Assembly: GCF_001641265.1 (NCBI RefSeq)
Contig: NW_020167542.1
Span: forward strand, 186,001-250,000
Length of the DNA stretch: 64,000 nt
Direction: 5' to 3'
DNA from: Pseudogymnoascus destructans
Lineage: Eukaryota; Ascomycota; Leotiomycetes; Thelebolales; Thelebolaceae
Shown here: positions 55,480 through 64,000 of the stretch, piece by piece
Layout of the letters: every line of letters begins with the position of its first letter
Numbering within the stretch: the stretch's first letter is position 1
The notes under the pieces: generated by a model
What the model saw: only the letters and a program-made list of their open reading frames with translations
Told to the model about the DNA's origin: nothing
Database searches by the model: none
Program-made: the position numbers and the translations under genes

Positions 55480-56184
55480 CGCGACGGTGGTATGGTTCTC
55501 AACCAAGTGTGACTATACGAGTGTTTGTTTGTATAGGTGTGTTGTCTTAAAAAAAGATGATTATGATTATTTCAGTAATAGAGACTGGAGATTGGGGGGG
55601 ATTGGGTATCAAAGAGGAAGTATGTCGGGTTGGTGAGATAGAATAATCCTCAAAAGAGAAGAGCGGGAATGGCTTCATAAAAAGGATCCCGACGGAGGAG
55701 TGGCATGTGAAGGGGGACTGCTTTCAGCTCAGTGCTTGGTGAGTTAGACAAGAAGAGACGTCATGATGCCATTTGTGGATCATGATGATATTGCTGCATT
55801 GGGAGCTTTCCAGGCCCATCGCGCATGGGATGCATGTAGATAGATGCTAGAAGTAGCTTTTGGGCCTACCATAGGTCTGGATCTACCTTCTCTAGGTCTG
55901 TTTGTTCATGGCGTTGACGTCACCACTTGTTTGATGTTGGTTTGGCTGGAGATACTGCAGTGTTGATCAACAAACCATGACGTCAAGGCCGCGTTGAAAC
56001 GGATGTGAATCGAATGTGATACAAACACTGTCGCAGAGTGAGGCTGCAATTCAGCCTCGCCGCGTTCCAAATAAGCGAAGAAAGACCCTATCAGGCTGAG
56101 CGACAACAGTGCCATAACTACAGACCCCCTCGTCCTCAACTCATGTTAATCAGGCAATAGCCCTTCTCTTCGCCACCCTAGGCC
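55480..56184. promoter_or_regulatory. Divergent promoter region of the HAM1-like and DUF4211 genes
   Basis: 705 bp between two divergent starts. TGACGTCA-like half sites occur as GTTGACGTCACC (55913-55924) and ATGACGTCAAGG (55977-55988). These are CRE/ATF-type TGACGTCA cores, about 60 bp apart. No other gene or repeat was seen. Confidence 0.45.
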
Positions 56185-58506
56185 ATGGCTCCACCTAGGC
56201 GTTCTCGACGCGACCCGCCCAAAGTCCAGACACGCCTAACCTTTGAGCCCAAGTCCACTTCACCCTCCCGCGGAACGAGTGGTATTTCTCCCGCGAGAAT
56301 CGTATACCAGCAGGATCCGCGGAAGCCGAAGAGGAAACAACCAATTTCGAGCGCGAACAAAATCGAACCTACCTCTAGCGCTCGCTCTAGACCCTACTAC
56401 AGCGACGATGAGGATATCTTTGCGGATGGCAAGAAGTTTGCCGTGGTTTTACCTTCGCCCTCTCGCTCGGCTCCCGCGGGACAGCCTCGGGGAAAGTCGT
56501 TTATGGGCGCTGCGTCGTCCTCGGTGAAACAAAGAGGCAGGCCTAGGAAGAGCGCTGTGTATGAGACAGATAGCGAGTCTGAAGAGGAAATACGAGCACC
56601 GCCGGAGAAGACAAAGAAGACAAAGAAGACAAAGAAGACACCGATCTTGTTGGAAGATGGCAGCGAGTCTAAGGTGGAAGAAGTAACAGCACTGGCTGAA
56701 AAGACAACGAAGCCGGTGGCCGTGCCCAGAGACAGCAGCGAGTCTTCAGAAGAGGATTTAGCAACACCAGCCTCCAAGAGACAGAAGCGGCCAGACTTTC
56801 TGAAAGACCGTAGCGAGTCACCTCTCCGGAGCCCACAACGGGCGGCTGTGAAGAATGGAGTTGTGGAAACGCCGCGGAAACCAGGCGAGGAGAGCCCCAG
56901 TCCGAAGAAGACGAAGATCACCCCTGTCAAGAGTTTCATCGCTGGAGAATACCTTGATCGGGCACACAACCCGCGATCCGCGAAGAACCAACGAGATCCA
57001 GCCAAGAAGGATAAACGTGTATCGCGCAAGGCTAAAGGCAAGGAGATCGTGGCTATATCCTCCGATGAGGACTCAGACAGCGATATCGTGGCTATATCCT
57101 CCGATGAGGACTCAGACAGCGATATCGTTGTGGAGCAGCCCTCGGCACGAAAAAGAAAGGCGGATAGCGGTCTCAAAGAGAAGGCACTGCCCAGCCGGAA
57201 AAGGAGGAGATCCACGAGTTCAGAAGAGGATGACGAGCCTGTCCGATCGTCGCCAACCAAGAGGAGAAAGCAAGTGCCCCTTGACGAGACATCCGACGAA
57301 GAATCCGAATCCTCGCCCGCCGTTCCAGCCCAGCGCCCGGCCGCAACACCCCGTAAAGGCACCACAAAGCCCTTCTCAACCAAAAAGAGCAAAGCAGAAC
57401 CAACCCGCCAAACCCGCCAAACCCGCCAAACCCGCCAAACCCGCCAAATGAACACCCCCAAGAAACAACACCGCACCGAAAAGCAAAAGAAGCTCGAACT
57501 CCTCAAGCGCCGCCGTGCCGGCGAGAAGATCACCGAACTCACCGAATCCTCCTCCGACTACGAAGAAGAGCGCGGCGCCAACGACAGCGATGCCTCCCAC
57601 GCCGTCCTCTCCGTCTTCGACGATGAAGACTCCGGCGAAGACAACATCGAGCAGGTCCGGCAATCCCTGCGCCCCGGAAACCGTAACATGGATGATGACT
57701 CCTTCATCGTGTCCGACGACGACGCACTCCTCGGCGCACCCTCCGACCTCCACGAGATCCCCCTCGAGTTCACCCACCACGCACACAAACATCTCAAGGA
57801 GCACTTCAAAGACGCAATCGAGTGGATGGTCCAAAAAAAGATAAACCCGGGCTTCAATCACCGCGACCCCATCTACATCCAAGCCTTCCGCAAGCTCGAG
57901 CCCGAAGCCCGCGGGCTCGCACAGTCGAAATTCTCCTCCTCAGCCTGGACAGAGAGTTTCACCCGTGCTCTGTGGTCGCGCCCCCAGTTCCACGAGGAGG
58001 ATATAAGTGCCGGCGGCGAAGGGGAGGGGCGGAAATGCGATGCCTGTGGACGGAGTAATCATCCTGCTAAATTCAGGATCCAGTTACTCGGGAAACCTTA
58101 TTACCAACAGACCCTCGAGGACGTGGAAGACAGCGATGCCGAGTCCGAGTCCGAGTCCGACTCCGAGGCCGCGAGCGTAAACAGCAAAGGCCAGAAACTC
58201 CTCAGCGCAGACACGGAATTCTACCTCGGTCGCTTCTGCCGCGCCAACGCGGCGACGGCGCATGCGCTGATCCACTGGAAACACGCGCTGTATGAGTGGG
58301 TGGTGCAGACGCTTTCGGAGCAGGGGTTTCTGGATGCGGAGAAGTTGGGGGAGAGGGTCAAGTGGGGACAGAGGAAGCTGGGGGCGTTGGCGAATGAGGT
58401 TGTGGATGAGTGGGTGGAGAGGGGGGAGGTGAAGGGGCTGTATCGGGATTTTAGGAATAATCTTGAGGCAGCGAGGAATAATAAGCAGGGTCGGTGGAAT
58501 GCTTGA
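56185..58506 (+). CDS. DUF4211-domain nuclear protein with tandem SUMO-interaction-like motifs
   Basis: A single 773-residue exon. Residues 1-500 are disordered, Lys/Arg/Ser/Glu-rich and probably nuclear. The N-terminus has KVQTRLTF (13-20), a short motif I associate with this fungal family. Residues 288-313 are a perfect duplication of IVAISSDEDSDSD, each copy fitting the SUMO-interaction pattern of a hydrophobic core followed by acidic/serine residues. TRQ repeats (about 408-420) come from a 9-bp DNA repeat. The conserved DUF4211 domain begins near 515 (LHEIPLEFTHHAHKHLKEHF) and contains CDACGRSNHPAKF and YLGRFCRANAATAHALIHWK. The molecular role of DUF4211 proteins is not known to me; a chromatin or SUMO link is inference. 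Confidence 0.8.
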   Translation: MAPPRRSRRDPPKVQTRLTFEPKSTSPSRGTSGISPARIVYQQDPRKPKRKQPISSANKIEPTSSARSRPYYSDDEDIFADGKKFAVVLPSPSRSAPAGQPRGKSFMGAASSSVKQRGRPRKSAVYETDSESEEEIRAPPEKTKKTKKTKKTPILLEDGSESKVEEVTALAEKTTKPVAVPRDSSESSEEDLATPASKRQKRPDFLKDRSESPLRSPQRAAVKNGVVETPRKPGEESPSPKKTKITPVKSFIAGEYLDRAHNPRSAKNQRDPAKKDKRVSRKAKGKEIVAISSDEDSDSDIVAISSDEDSDSDIVVEQPSARKRKADSGLKEKALPSRKRRRSTSSEEDDEPVRSSPTKRRKQVPLDETSDEESESSPAVPAQRPAATPRKGTTKPFSTKKSKAEPTRQTRQTRQTRQTRQMNTPKKQHRTEKQKKLELLKRRRAGEKITELTESSSDYEEERGANDSDASHAVLSVFDDEDSGEDNIEQVRQSLRPGNRNMDDDSFIVSDDDALLGAPSDLHEIPLEFTHHAHKHLKEHFKDAIEWMVQKKINPGFNHRDPIYIQAFRKLEPEARGLAQSKFSSSAWTESFTRALWSRPQFHEEDISAGGEGEGRKCDACGRSNHPAKFRIQLLGKPYYQQTLEDVEDSDAESESESDSEAASVNSKGQKLLSADTEFYLGRFCRANAATAHALIHWKHALYEWVVQTLSEQGFLDAEKLGERVKWGQRKLGALANEVVDEWVERGEVKGLYRDFRNNLEAARNNKQGRWNA
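57046..57123 (+). repeat. Perfect 39-bp in-frame tandem duplication in the DUF4211 gene
   Basis: Units 57046-57084 and 57085-57123 are identical and code for IVAISSDEDSDSD twice. The lack of even synonymous change suggests a recent event. Confidence 0.95.
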
Positions 58507-59020
58507 GGATTCGGGCCTGGTTCCGGCTGCATAGCTATTTCATACGGCAAAAGGGGGGGTGGACAATTCACTCGTGTCTCACAAACATCACAATATTGCT
58601 CAAGCTATTCGAAAAAAAGCAAACTGACATTTGCATAATCTATCTCATAAACGCACCTAGACCATGCATGCTCTTGTAGAAAAACGAAAGGAAGAGTGTT
58701 GAATTCATGCTCATTTCTTCGTTCAACAAAACCAATCAATGACCCCGCCCGCAAACTCCTACACGAATCGTATCACACATCACAACAACAATAACCCTCT
58801 CTTCCTGCTTCTCTGCCCATAAAATATATCCCCGCACCCGTGTTTTCGCCATCCTTAGGAAGATGTAGAGGGGTGGGTGTGTCCTCTCTGTAAACATCAG
58901 CAAACCTCCTCAACCCCCGTAAAAAGTTTCGATAATCTGCCCATAAAGTCCCACCATCGAAGTTCGTCCATGTCGTGAAAAAGCGAGACTGTATAAACAG
59001 CCACCAAACCCTTGCCCGGT
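58507..59020. other. Convergent intergenic region between DUF4211 and PP2C genes
   Basis: 514 bp between two stop codons. Nothing beyond presumed 3' UTRs was seen. Confidence 0.45.
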
Positions 59021-61080
59021 CTATTTACGAATATCCGCCGCCTCCTCCGGCAACGTCGTCTCCAACACACCCACATTAACATCCGGTTCCGCAGCAGGCA
59101 CCTGGGTCTTGCCCCCCGCCACCGGCGGCGGCGGCGCCGCAGGCTCCTCCTCAACCACCTTCTCCATACCCGCGTTCTTCGCGCCACCAGCCCCAGCCCC
59201 ATCCTCATACTTGGGCTGTTCATACCCCTTCCCGCTATTACTGCCCGAGACGCCCACATAGGGCACGCCGTCCTCCTCAGCCTTGCGTTCTACTTCCGCT
59301 ACGATTTTGTCAGCCTCGCTGAGACGGCCGGGACCGCCGACGGGGTCGCCTTCGACGCCGATGGAGGAGAGGTGGTTGTTGGCTGTGTTGAGGAGGGCGG
59401 ATTTGTTGAGGCGCACGATCATGCAGGAGAGGTTGTCGGTAGAGAAGCGGGCGAGGGCGTGGTCGACGAGTTGTTGGGAGGCGACGACGGGGTCTTGGAC
59501 GTTGCGGACTAGGTCCACGGCTTCTTGGTCGGAGCAGACGTCCCAGAGCTGCGGTGTTGTTGTTAGTATGGATTTGGGCTTTTTAGGTAGGGGGAGGGGG
59601 GACTTACACCGTCACAGGCGAGAATGATGAACTCGTCGAGGTCGGGTTGGATGACTGTCTCGGTCGTATATGGGTGGCCTGTGACAAGCTCTTTCATATA
59701 TGCGTCTCCGAGTGCGCGGGTAACGGCAAGAACGCCGTTGACACGGTTATTCAGGATTATACCTCCAGCAGTAACAATACGTTTCCCTTCATTTTCATCG
59801 CTCCCTTTATGATCATAAGACAGACGCAACGCTCTTCCACCGCGACAAAGAACAATCCGGGCATCACCAACATTCGCCGTATACAATACTCGCTGACGCG
59901 TAGCTTGGGACTTCAACCTGGCATGTGCGGCTTCGCCTGTGGTCAAACCATACTCAGCAGATGATGCTATATCTGCAGCTGGATCTACTGCTCCGGCAAG
60001 TTCTTTGGTCCTATCCGGGTTTTCCTGGACGCCCACTTTCTCCTCTGATATGGTGGTTGACTCTTCCACTGCTTTGACGGCGGCTAAAGTGGCAGGCGCG
60101 ATGGCTGTAGATCCTGTCGCTGAGAGAGTGTTGGGTATCCTGTCTTCCCATCTGAGCACCGCCGCCACAGCTGTGCAACCGCTGTTTTTGAGAGGCAGTT
60201 TTTCGAGCTGAACATCCACATTTGTAAAGGTCTGGTCGAGTAATTCTGGTACCGGTGTATTGGGATTCTTTCGGATCATTTCCTCGAGGATGATGTGTAG
60301 TTTCTTGCCACACCAATCTGCAGCAAAGGATCCAGCGTGGCCATCGAAAATGGCAAAGTATCCATTGTCGGTTTCCATCATATCTGAAGCTGTCTTTGAA
60401 GCGATGCTGTCCAGCTCCAGATCGGAGGCAGACGCCGTCAAGAGCGCATCCGTAGATAGGTCATTATTTGCGTTGCCGGCTTTGATGTTTGGGCTGTCCA
60501 ATTTATGTACGAAAGGCGCTGGTGTGTGTAAGAAGTTGTATAGAAATGCATGCGTATCTTCCATAGTCCTGCGACACTTTCTGTTCCTGTCCTCAGCGAC
60601 CCCGACTAGGAATGTAGACCTTGGTCCAGGAAGAGACTCGCCCGCCGAGTTGTTGTGCGTGCCCTGCGGCACGCTGAGCACTGGGTCCGTCCGACCCAGT
60701 TTTTGAAGGGGTGTCTGCATGTTTTGTTCGCTGAGAACCCTGAAGCTCGAAGAGTTGGAGCTGGGGCTAAAGTGCAGCGAGTTCTTTGCGCTGGCAAGAA
60801 ACGCGCTTGCCTTGTTTCCAACGCCGCTGCTTCGTCGCTTCTTCTCAGTAGCCCCCGCAGTATCCTTATCCGGCGATGGCCTCCCGTTTCCTGGACCACT
60901 CCCGCCGCGCCTGTCTTTGATGGGTATCTTCTCGGAGGCCGGTGGTGACGGGGTTGTCGAATCTATGGGTGATGTGCTCGCCTCGGTCGAGGTTGTTGGT
61001 GGGATGGTGGTCCCGCTATCGGGCTGCTCCTGCAAGGTATCCTTTGGAGGTGACGGTGAGTTGGAGCTACTGCCGAACAT
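59021..61080 (-). CDS. PP2C-type Ser/Thr protein phosphatase (Ptc1-like) with N-terminal extension
   Basis: PP2C enzymes are Mg/Mn-dependent phosphatases; fungal Ptc1 relatives damp stress MAPK signalling. Exons 59608-61080 and 59021-59548 give 666 residues from the ATG at 61080. The first about 155 residues are Ser/Pro-rich. Catalytic motifs: RRTMEDTH, GYFAIFDGHAG (metal-binding Asp-Gly), SGCTAVAAVL, LYTANVGDARIVLCRGG, RLSYDHKG, LAVTRALGD and IILACDG joined over the intron to LWDVCSD, then FSTDNLSCMIVRL. About 90 mostly Ala/Glu/Thr residues interrupt the fold between CTAVAAVL and the ANVGDAR strand. The tail is Pro/Glu-rich. The frame is open upstream of the ATG (KQRRSFSSQGG) back to a possible acceptor near 61160, so a small upstream exon cannot be excluded. 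Confidence 0.88.
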
Positions 61081-61845
61081 CCTGTTCAGCAATCCCCCCT
61101 GGGAGGAGAAGCTCCTCCTCTGTTTGCCTGCCAGCGTGTTGAATTCTTTACTTAATGCCTACAGGCACGTATTATTCGCAGTATCCCGAGTTTCGGAGAT
61201 GGGGGCAGTCTAGAAGAGCAGTTCCGCGTGGGGCCAAGACAATTGCGTGTATGTATGTTCAATACGATACCGACTATGAGCACCCTATTATACCCCTTGA
61301 AACGAAAATGGGAATTGTAGATGCTGGAGCGCGTTCGATGATTGTAGAACCAACAGCAATTGCGGTGGCTATGGCTTTGTGGTCGTTGTAGGGCGTGGGT
61401 TGTTTTTGTTTTTGTTGGTCGTGGTCGTGGTTGTGATGTCGGCGGTCTTACGTGGCAAGGAAACGTCTCCGTACCAAGCAAACCCGTCCAAGTCAACAAA
61501 GGCAGGACGGTGAGGGAGAAAGGAGAGTAAGCAGATGGAAATAGACACAATTAGTAGATTTGACAAAAGATACACAAAGATGAGATGAGACGGATTAACG
61601 ATTGCGATGAGCGGCAATGACGATTAAGCCGGCGATGGTGGGGGAAGTTAAGCAAGTTAGGGACGCATTGTAGTGGAGAGGGAGTGGGTGGTCCTTTATG
61701 GTCCCTATGGTCCACCTGGTCGCCGCTATACGAAGTATATATTATATATTTAAGAAAGACATAACTTGGGTTGACATATTATACATTTTTGAAAAGAGGC
61801 GACTTTTAATTCTGGCGAGGTGCGTAGATATGCATTGCGTGTTCG
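61081..61845. other. Region upstream of the PP2C gene
   Basis: About 765 bp containing the presumed PP2C promoter. Possible 5' exon sequence lies near 61081-61160. AT-rich from 61730. No other gene was recognised. Confidence 0.35.
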
Positions 61846-61956
61846 ATGGGAATGTTGCTACCCCACTCTGATATTCGCAAGGTCACCACCATTCCCAGCT
61901 TTGTTGCTGCTGGTGCCCAGTGCATCTCTCGCATGATGCTTAAGAAGGGTGACTGG
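61846..61956 (+). pseudogene. Isolated 37-codon coding fragment ending at a splice donor
   Basis: ATG at 61846, then GMLLPHSDIRKVTTIPSFVA and AGAQCISRMMLKKGDW, followed by a strong donor GTAAGT at 61957, a GCTAAT branch-like site (62009-62014) and CAG at 62038-62040. The composition looks like a real, conserved protein, but I cannot name it. No continuing exon follows, because transposon sequence starts at the CAG. It is probably the remnant of a gene disrupted or displaced by mobile DNA. Confidence 0.35.
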
Positions 61957-62037
61957 GTAAGTCCAAACGTAAACAAAATCTGCCCCGAAAGTCTACAATC
62001 AACTGACTGCTAATTATTCACATTATTGTACTTTAAC

Positions 62038-62213
62038 CAGGGTTAGCACAAATACTCATGATGCTCATGAGTTACTCGAGTTACTCAAATACTCACAACT
62101 ACTCATGAGTATGGTTACATAATTATACTCGCGAGTACTAGCTCATGTTTAAATCACGCGACTTTTAATTTAAAGAGCTTTATTAGTATAAGTTAACTTT
62201 ATATTAAAAGCTA
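62038..62213 (+). mobile_element. hAT-like terminus or MITE fragment
   Basis: CAGGGTTAGCACAAATACTC begins here, followed by repeated ACTCATGA, GAGTTACTC and ACTCGAGT units through about 62135. A CAGGG start with short subterminal repeats is typical of hAT ends. No transposase or opposite end was found, and the stretch is overtaken by the pogo element at 62214. Confidence 0.45.
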
Positions 62214-64000
62214 CAGTCGAGTCGCGCTAAGTCGATTCGCGATTAGTCGATTATCGCGATAACTCGGTAACGTAAGTCGTGGCGTAACCGGGAGAATGGC
62301 GTAAACGGGATAGTGGGGGAAGACCGACCACGAAGAAAGCGAAAAGTAGAGTATTATTACTTTAGTATTCAACTATAATGCAGCCATATACTTCTTCTGG
62401 GTTCTCATCCTCCTCGACATTCTCGGTTTGGTCAGGTACAGTGATATTTGTCGCTGTACTCTTGCCTTTGGTAGTCGCTTTCTGGGTGGCCTCCTCGGCC
62501 TCAATGACTTGGGAGCGTAATTCCTCTGTAGTTATGTGGAATTGGCCCTTTAAAATTGCGCGTTTCCCTTTGCTCTGTGCTCTCTGTGTTTGTATTATCG
62601 ATCGTAGGTTATCTGCCTCGCGTTGGTGTAAGAAGTTGCGTGTATTAAGTCGCTCAGTCTCATCAGCCAACCGACGGATATATCGAGTAGTGGGTGTGTT
62701 TAGGACTGTACGCGTCTCTAAGGCCGCAACCAGGACAGTGTTCGCTTTGCGCAATGTAGAACAGTCGGGTGGACTACTGTTCTGAAAGACATTGTCAAAA
62801 ATATCGTACTCAGTTGGTGTTTTTGGTCGATCATCTGTCACATCTGTCTGTTGGAGCGTCACCATCCGGATCACCCGTTGAGGTTGGAAAGGTTGTAGAC
62901 CAGCACCCCTCCACGCAGATGTAATATTATGAGTAGATAGCGCAATTGCTCTCGCTTTGATGTATGCAGATAACCATTCTGCTTTTTGTATGCGTGTAAG
63001 TTGCGCTTCATTCAAATGTGAGAGCGCACTTGTGAGATATTTTTTCAATGGTCCGAAGACTGCAACATCGAGTGGTTGCAACACATGGGAAGTGTGCGGT
63101 GGGAGGACAAGGATAGATATTCGATTTTGCATACAATGGGATATAAAGCCTCCACTTATATGACTGTCGTGGCCATCGCATATGAGTAACCGTTGTTGTT
63201 GTGCTCCATTAGATGTCGCTTTCGCATGCGTTGCTGGTTCAAACACGCGTTTTAACCACTCGATGCCATGTAAGTTGCTTGTCCAACCCTTTGTATTAGC
63301 AGAGAAGTGCCATTTATCGATAACCTCAGGAGGGATCCAGTTTTGTAAGACGTTCCGACCCTTGAATATAATAAGAGGGTTAATGGTCGTTCCATCCATA
63401 CAGATGCATTCAACAGCAGACACCCATTCCTGCCGGCCTTGGTGTGCCTGGTGACATGTACGGAGTGTAGAATCAACGATGATCCGAGTACACTCCATAG
63501 TGCCAATCGAAAATCCAGTTTCATCCATGTTATACACGTTGTGTTCTTGTATTCCTAGACGCGCCACAAGGTCCTTGTACACATCAAACCACCCCGTTAA
63601 CACATCTTTTGTAACTCCACTCATTCTTTGTGCTTCGACCCGTCTGCCTAGTTGGATTTGTAAATGCGGATGTCGTTTTATAAACCGTGGGACCCAGTCT
63701 TGTCCAAGGGGAAAGTTCGGAATCTCTTCGTGATGAGTGTGTTGGGCATGTTGACTGTTAGGGTGCGACAGTTCGAAAACGCGGCATCGGTTGACATGGA
63801 TTTCATCAGCAATATCCCACAATATACGGTGACTAGGAGCATATCCACTAATTGTTAGCACCTTAATCCACTTTAAAAGTGTCTGCTCCTGCGCTGGCGA
63901 TAGCAGCTGTTGTTGTTGTCGAGTTACTCTCCGTGACAGTTTCCCTTTGACGCGTTGAAGGACTGAGTCTGGCCGGAGGTGTAAAGCCTTTGCAGCACCG
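62214..64000 (-). mobile_element. Second pogo-family transposon, right part outside window
   Basis: Left terminus CAGTCGAGTCGCGCTAAGTCG follows a TA at 62212-62213, the expected pogo target. The transposase reading frame starts about 150 bp inside. The other end lies beyond 64000. The TIR sequence differs completely from the first pogo element, so this is a different family. Confidence 0.65.
62362..64000 (-). CDS. Pogo-type DDE transposase, N-terminus outside window
   Basis: Open from the right edge to the stop at 62362, about 546 residues visible. The beginning (AAKALHLRPDSVLQRVKGKL, then SRRVTRQQQQLLSPAQEQTL) is the helix-turn-helix region. A CENP-B-like domain follows with FPLGQDWVPRFIKRHPHLQI. 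Catalytic motifs are YNMDETGF, LLICDGHDSH and HVLQPLDVAVFGPLKKYL. Unlike the 50.6-52.2 kb transposase, no C-terminal zinc knuckle is seen; the tail is a charged coiled coil. There is no stop or frameshift in the visible part. True start and TIR symmetry cannot be judged here. Confidence 0.88.
   Translation of the reverse strand, partial: GAAKALHLRPDSVLQRVKGKLSRRVTRQQQQLLSPAQEQTLLKWIKVLTISGYAPSHRILWDIADEIHVNRCRVFELSHPNSQHAQHTHHEEIPNFPLGQDWVPRFIKRHPHLQIQLGRRVEAQRMSGVTKDVLTGWFDVYKDLVARLGIQEHNVYNMDETGFSIGTMECTRIIVDSTLRTCHQAHQGRQEWVSAVECICMDGTTINPLIIFKGRNVLQNWIPPEVIDKWHFSANTKGWTSNLHGIEWLKRVFEPATHAKATSNGAQQQRLLICDGHDSHISGGFISHCMQNRISILVLPPHTSHVLQPLDVAVFGPLKKYLTSALSHLNEAQLTRIQKAEWLSAYIKARAIALSTHNITSAWRGAGLQPFQPQRVIRMVTLQQTDVTDDRPKTPTEYDIFDNVFQNSSPPDCSTLRKANTVLVAALETRTVLNTPTTRYIRRLADETERLNTRNFLHQREADNLRSIIQTQRAQSKGKRAILKGQFHITTEELRSQVIEAEEATQKATTKGKSTATNITVPDQTENVEEDENPEEVYGCIIVEY

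Noticed and set aside
56397..57542. 381-codon minus-strand frame
   Set aside because: Shadow of the DUF4211 gene; it consists of Ser/Arg/Phe runs mirroring Lys/Glu/Asp codons.
61081..61092. PP2C start at 61092
   Set aside because: The codon is TTG, not ATG; the start is placed at 61080, although an upstream exon remains possible.
1..64000. Secondary-metabolite cluster, CRISPR array or viral remnant
   Set aside because: No PKS/NRPS/terpene enzymes, no regularly spaced repeats with unique spacers, and no viral genes were seen.

Overview
The window is nuclear DNA of a filamentous ascomycete (Pezizomycotina). Genes are compact, with many 45-120 nt GT-AG introns carrying CTAAC/CTGAC-type branch points. 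The gene set is fungal: FMP27, RRP5, DOT1, ATG16, YPT7, SPB1, CDT2, a CDC25-type Ras exchange factor, a HAM1-like protein and a DUF4211 protein. The repeats are typical of moulds (pogo/Fot, hAT, solo LTRs, RIP-like transitions). A leotiomycete is my guess but nothing decides it. No bacterial features, CRISPR array, rRNA or convincing tRNA gene was seen.

Layout. 1-44.7 kb is mostly conserved housekeeping genes: FMP27 (minus, runs off the left edge), eIF4B/TIF3 (plus), RRP5 (minus), a YML020W-like alpha/beta-hydrolase-type protein (plus), DOT1 (plus), ATG16 (minus), YPT7/Rab7 (plus), an SLC35F-type transporter (plus), SPB1 (minus), CDT2 (plus), a C2H2/fungal-trans regulator (minus) and the Ras GEF (plus). 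Several pairs are head to head over about 0.35-0.9 kb. The 3.6 kb between the C2H2 regulator and the Ras GEF is a mosaic of about ten unrelated tandem-repeat families.

45.2-52.5 kb is a nest of transposons. A decayed hAT element is split by (i) an uncharacterised intron-containing gene truncated at its 3' end, (ii) two solo LTRs of one family, each with its own perfect 5-bp target duplication, (iii) the 3' end of another LTR element, and (iv) an intact pogo/Fot element with perfect 46-bp inverted repeats and a complete DDD transposase.

52.6-61.1 kb returns to host genes: a HAM1-like lipid-binding-fold protein (minus), a DUF4211 protein with tandemly duplicated SUMO-interaction-like motifs (plus) and a PP2C phosphatase (minus). 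61.8-64 kb is again mobile DNA: a cut-off exon, a hAT-like terminus, and a second pogo transposase running off the right edge.

Themes. RRP5, SPB1 and eIF4B serve ribosome production and translation. ATG16 and YPT7 share one promoter region and act early and late in autophagy. CDT2 sits behind two palindromic ACGCGT (MCB) sites, which fits S-phase control. Unusual splicing recurs: a 3-nt microexon and a 4-nt first coding segment in eIF4B, a 7-nt microexon in SPB1, and GC-AG introns in two genes. Many exon joins were set by hand from splice signals and expected family sequence; none has transcript support here.
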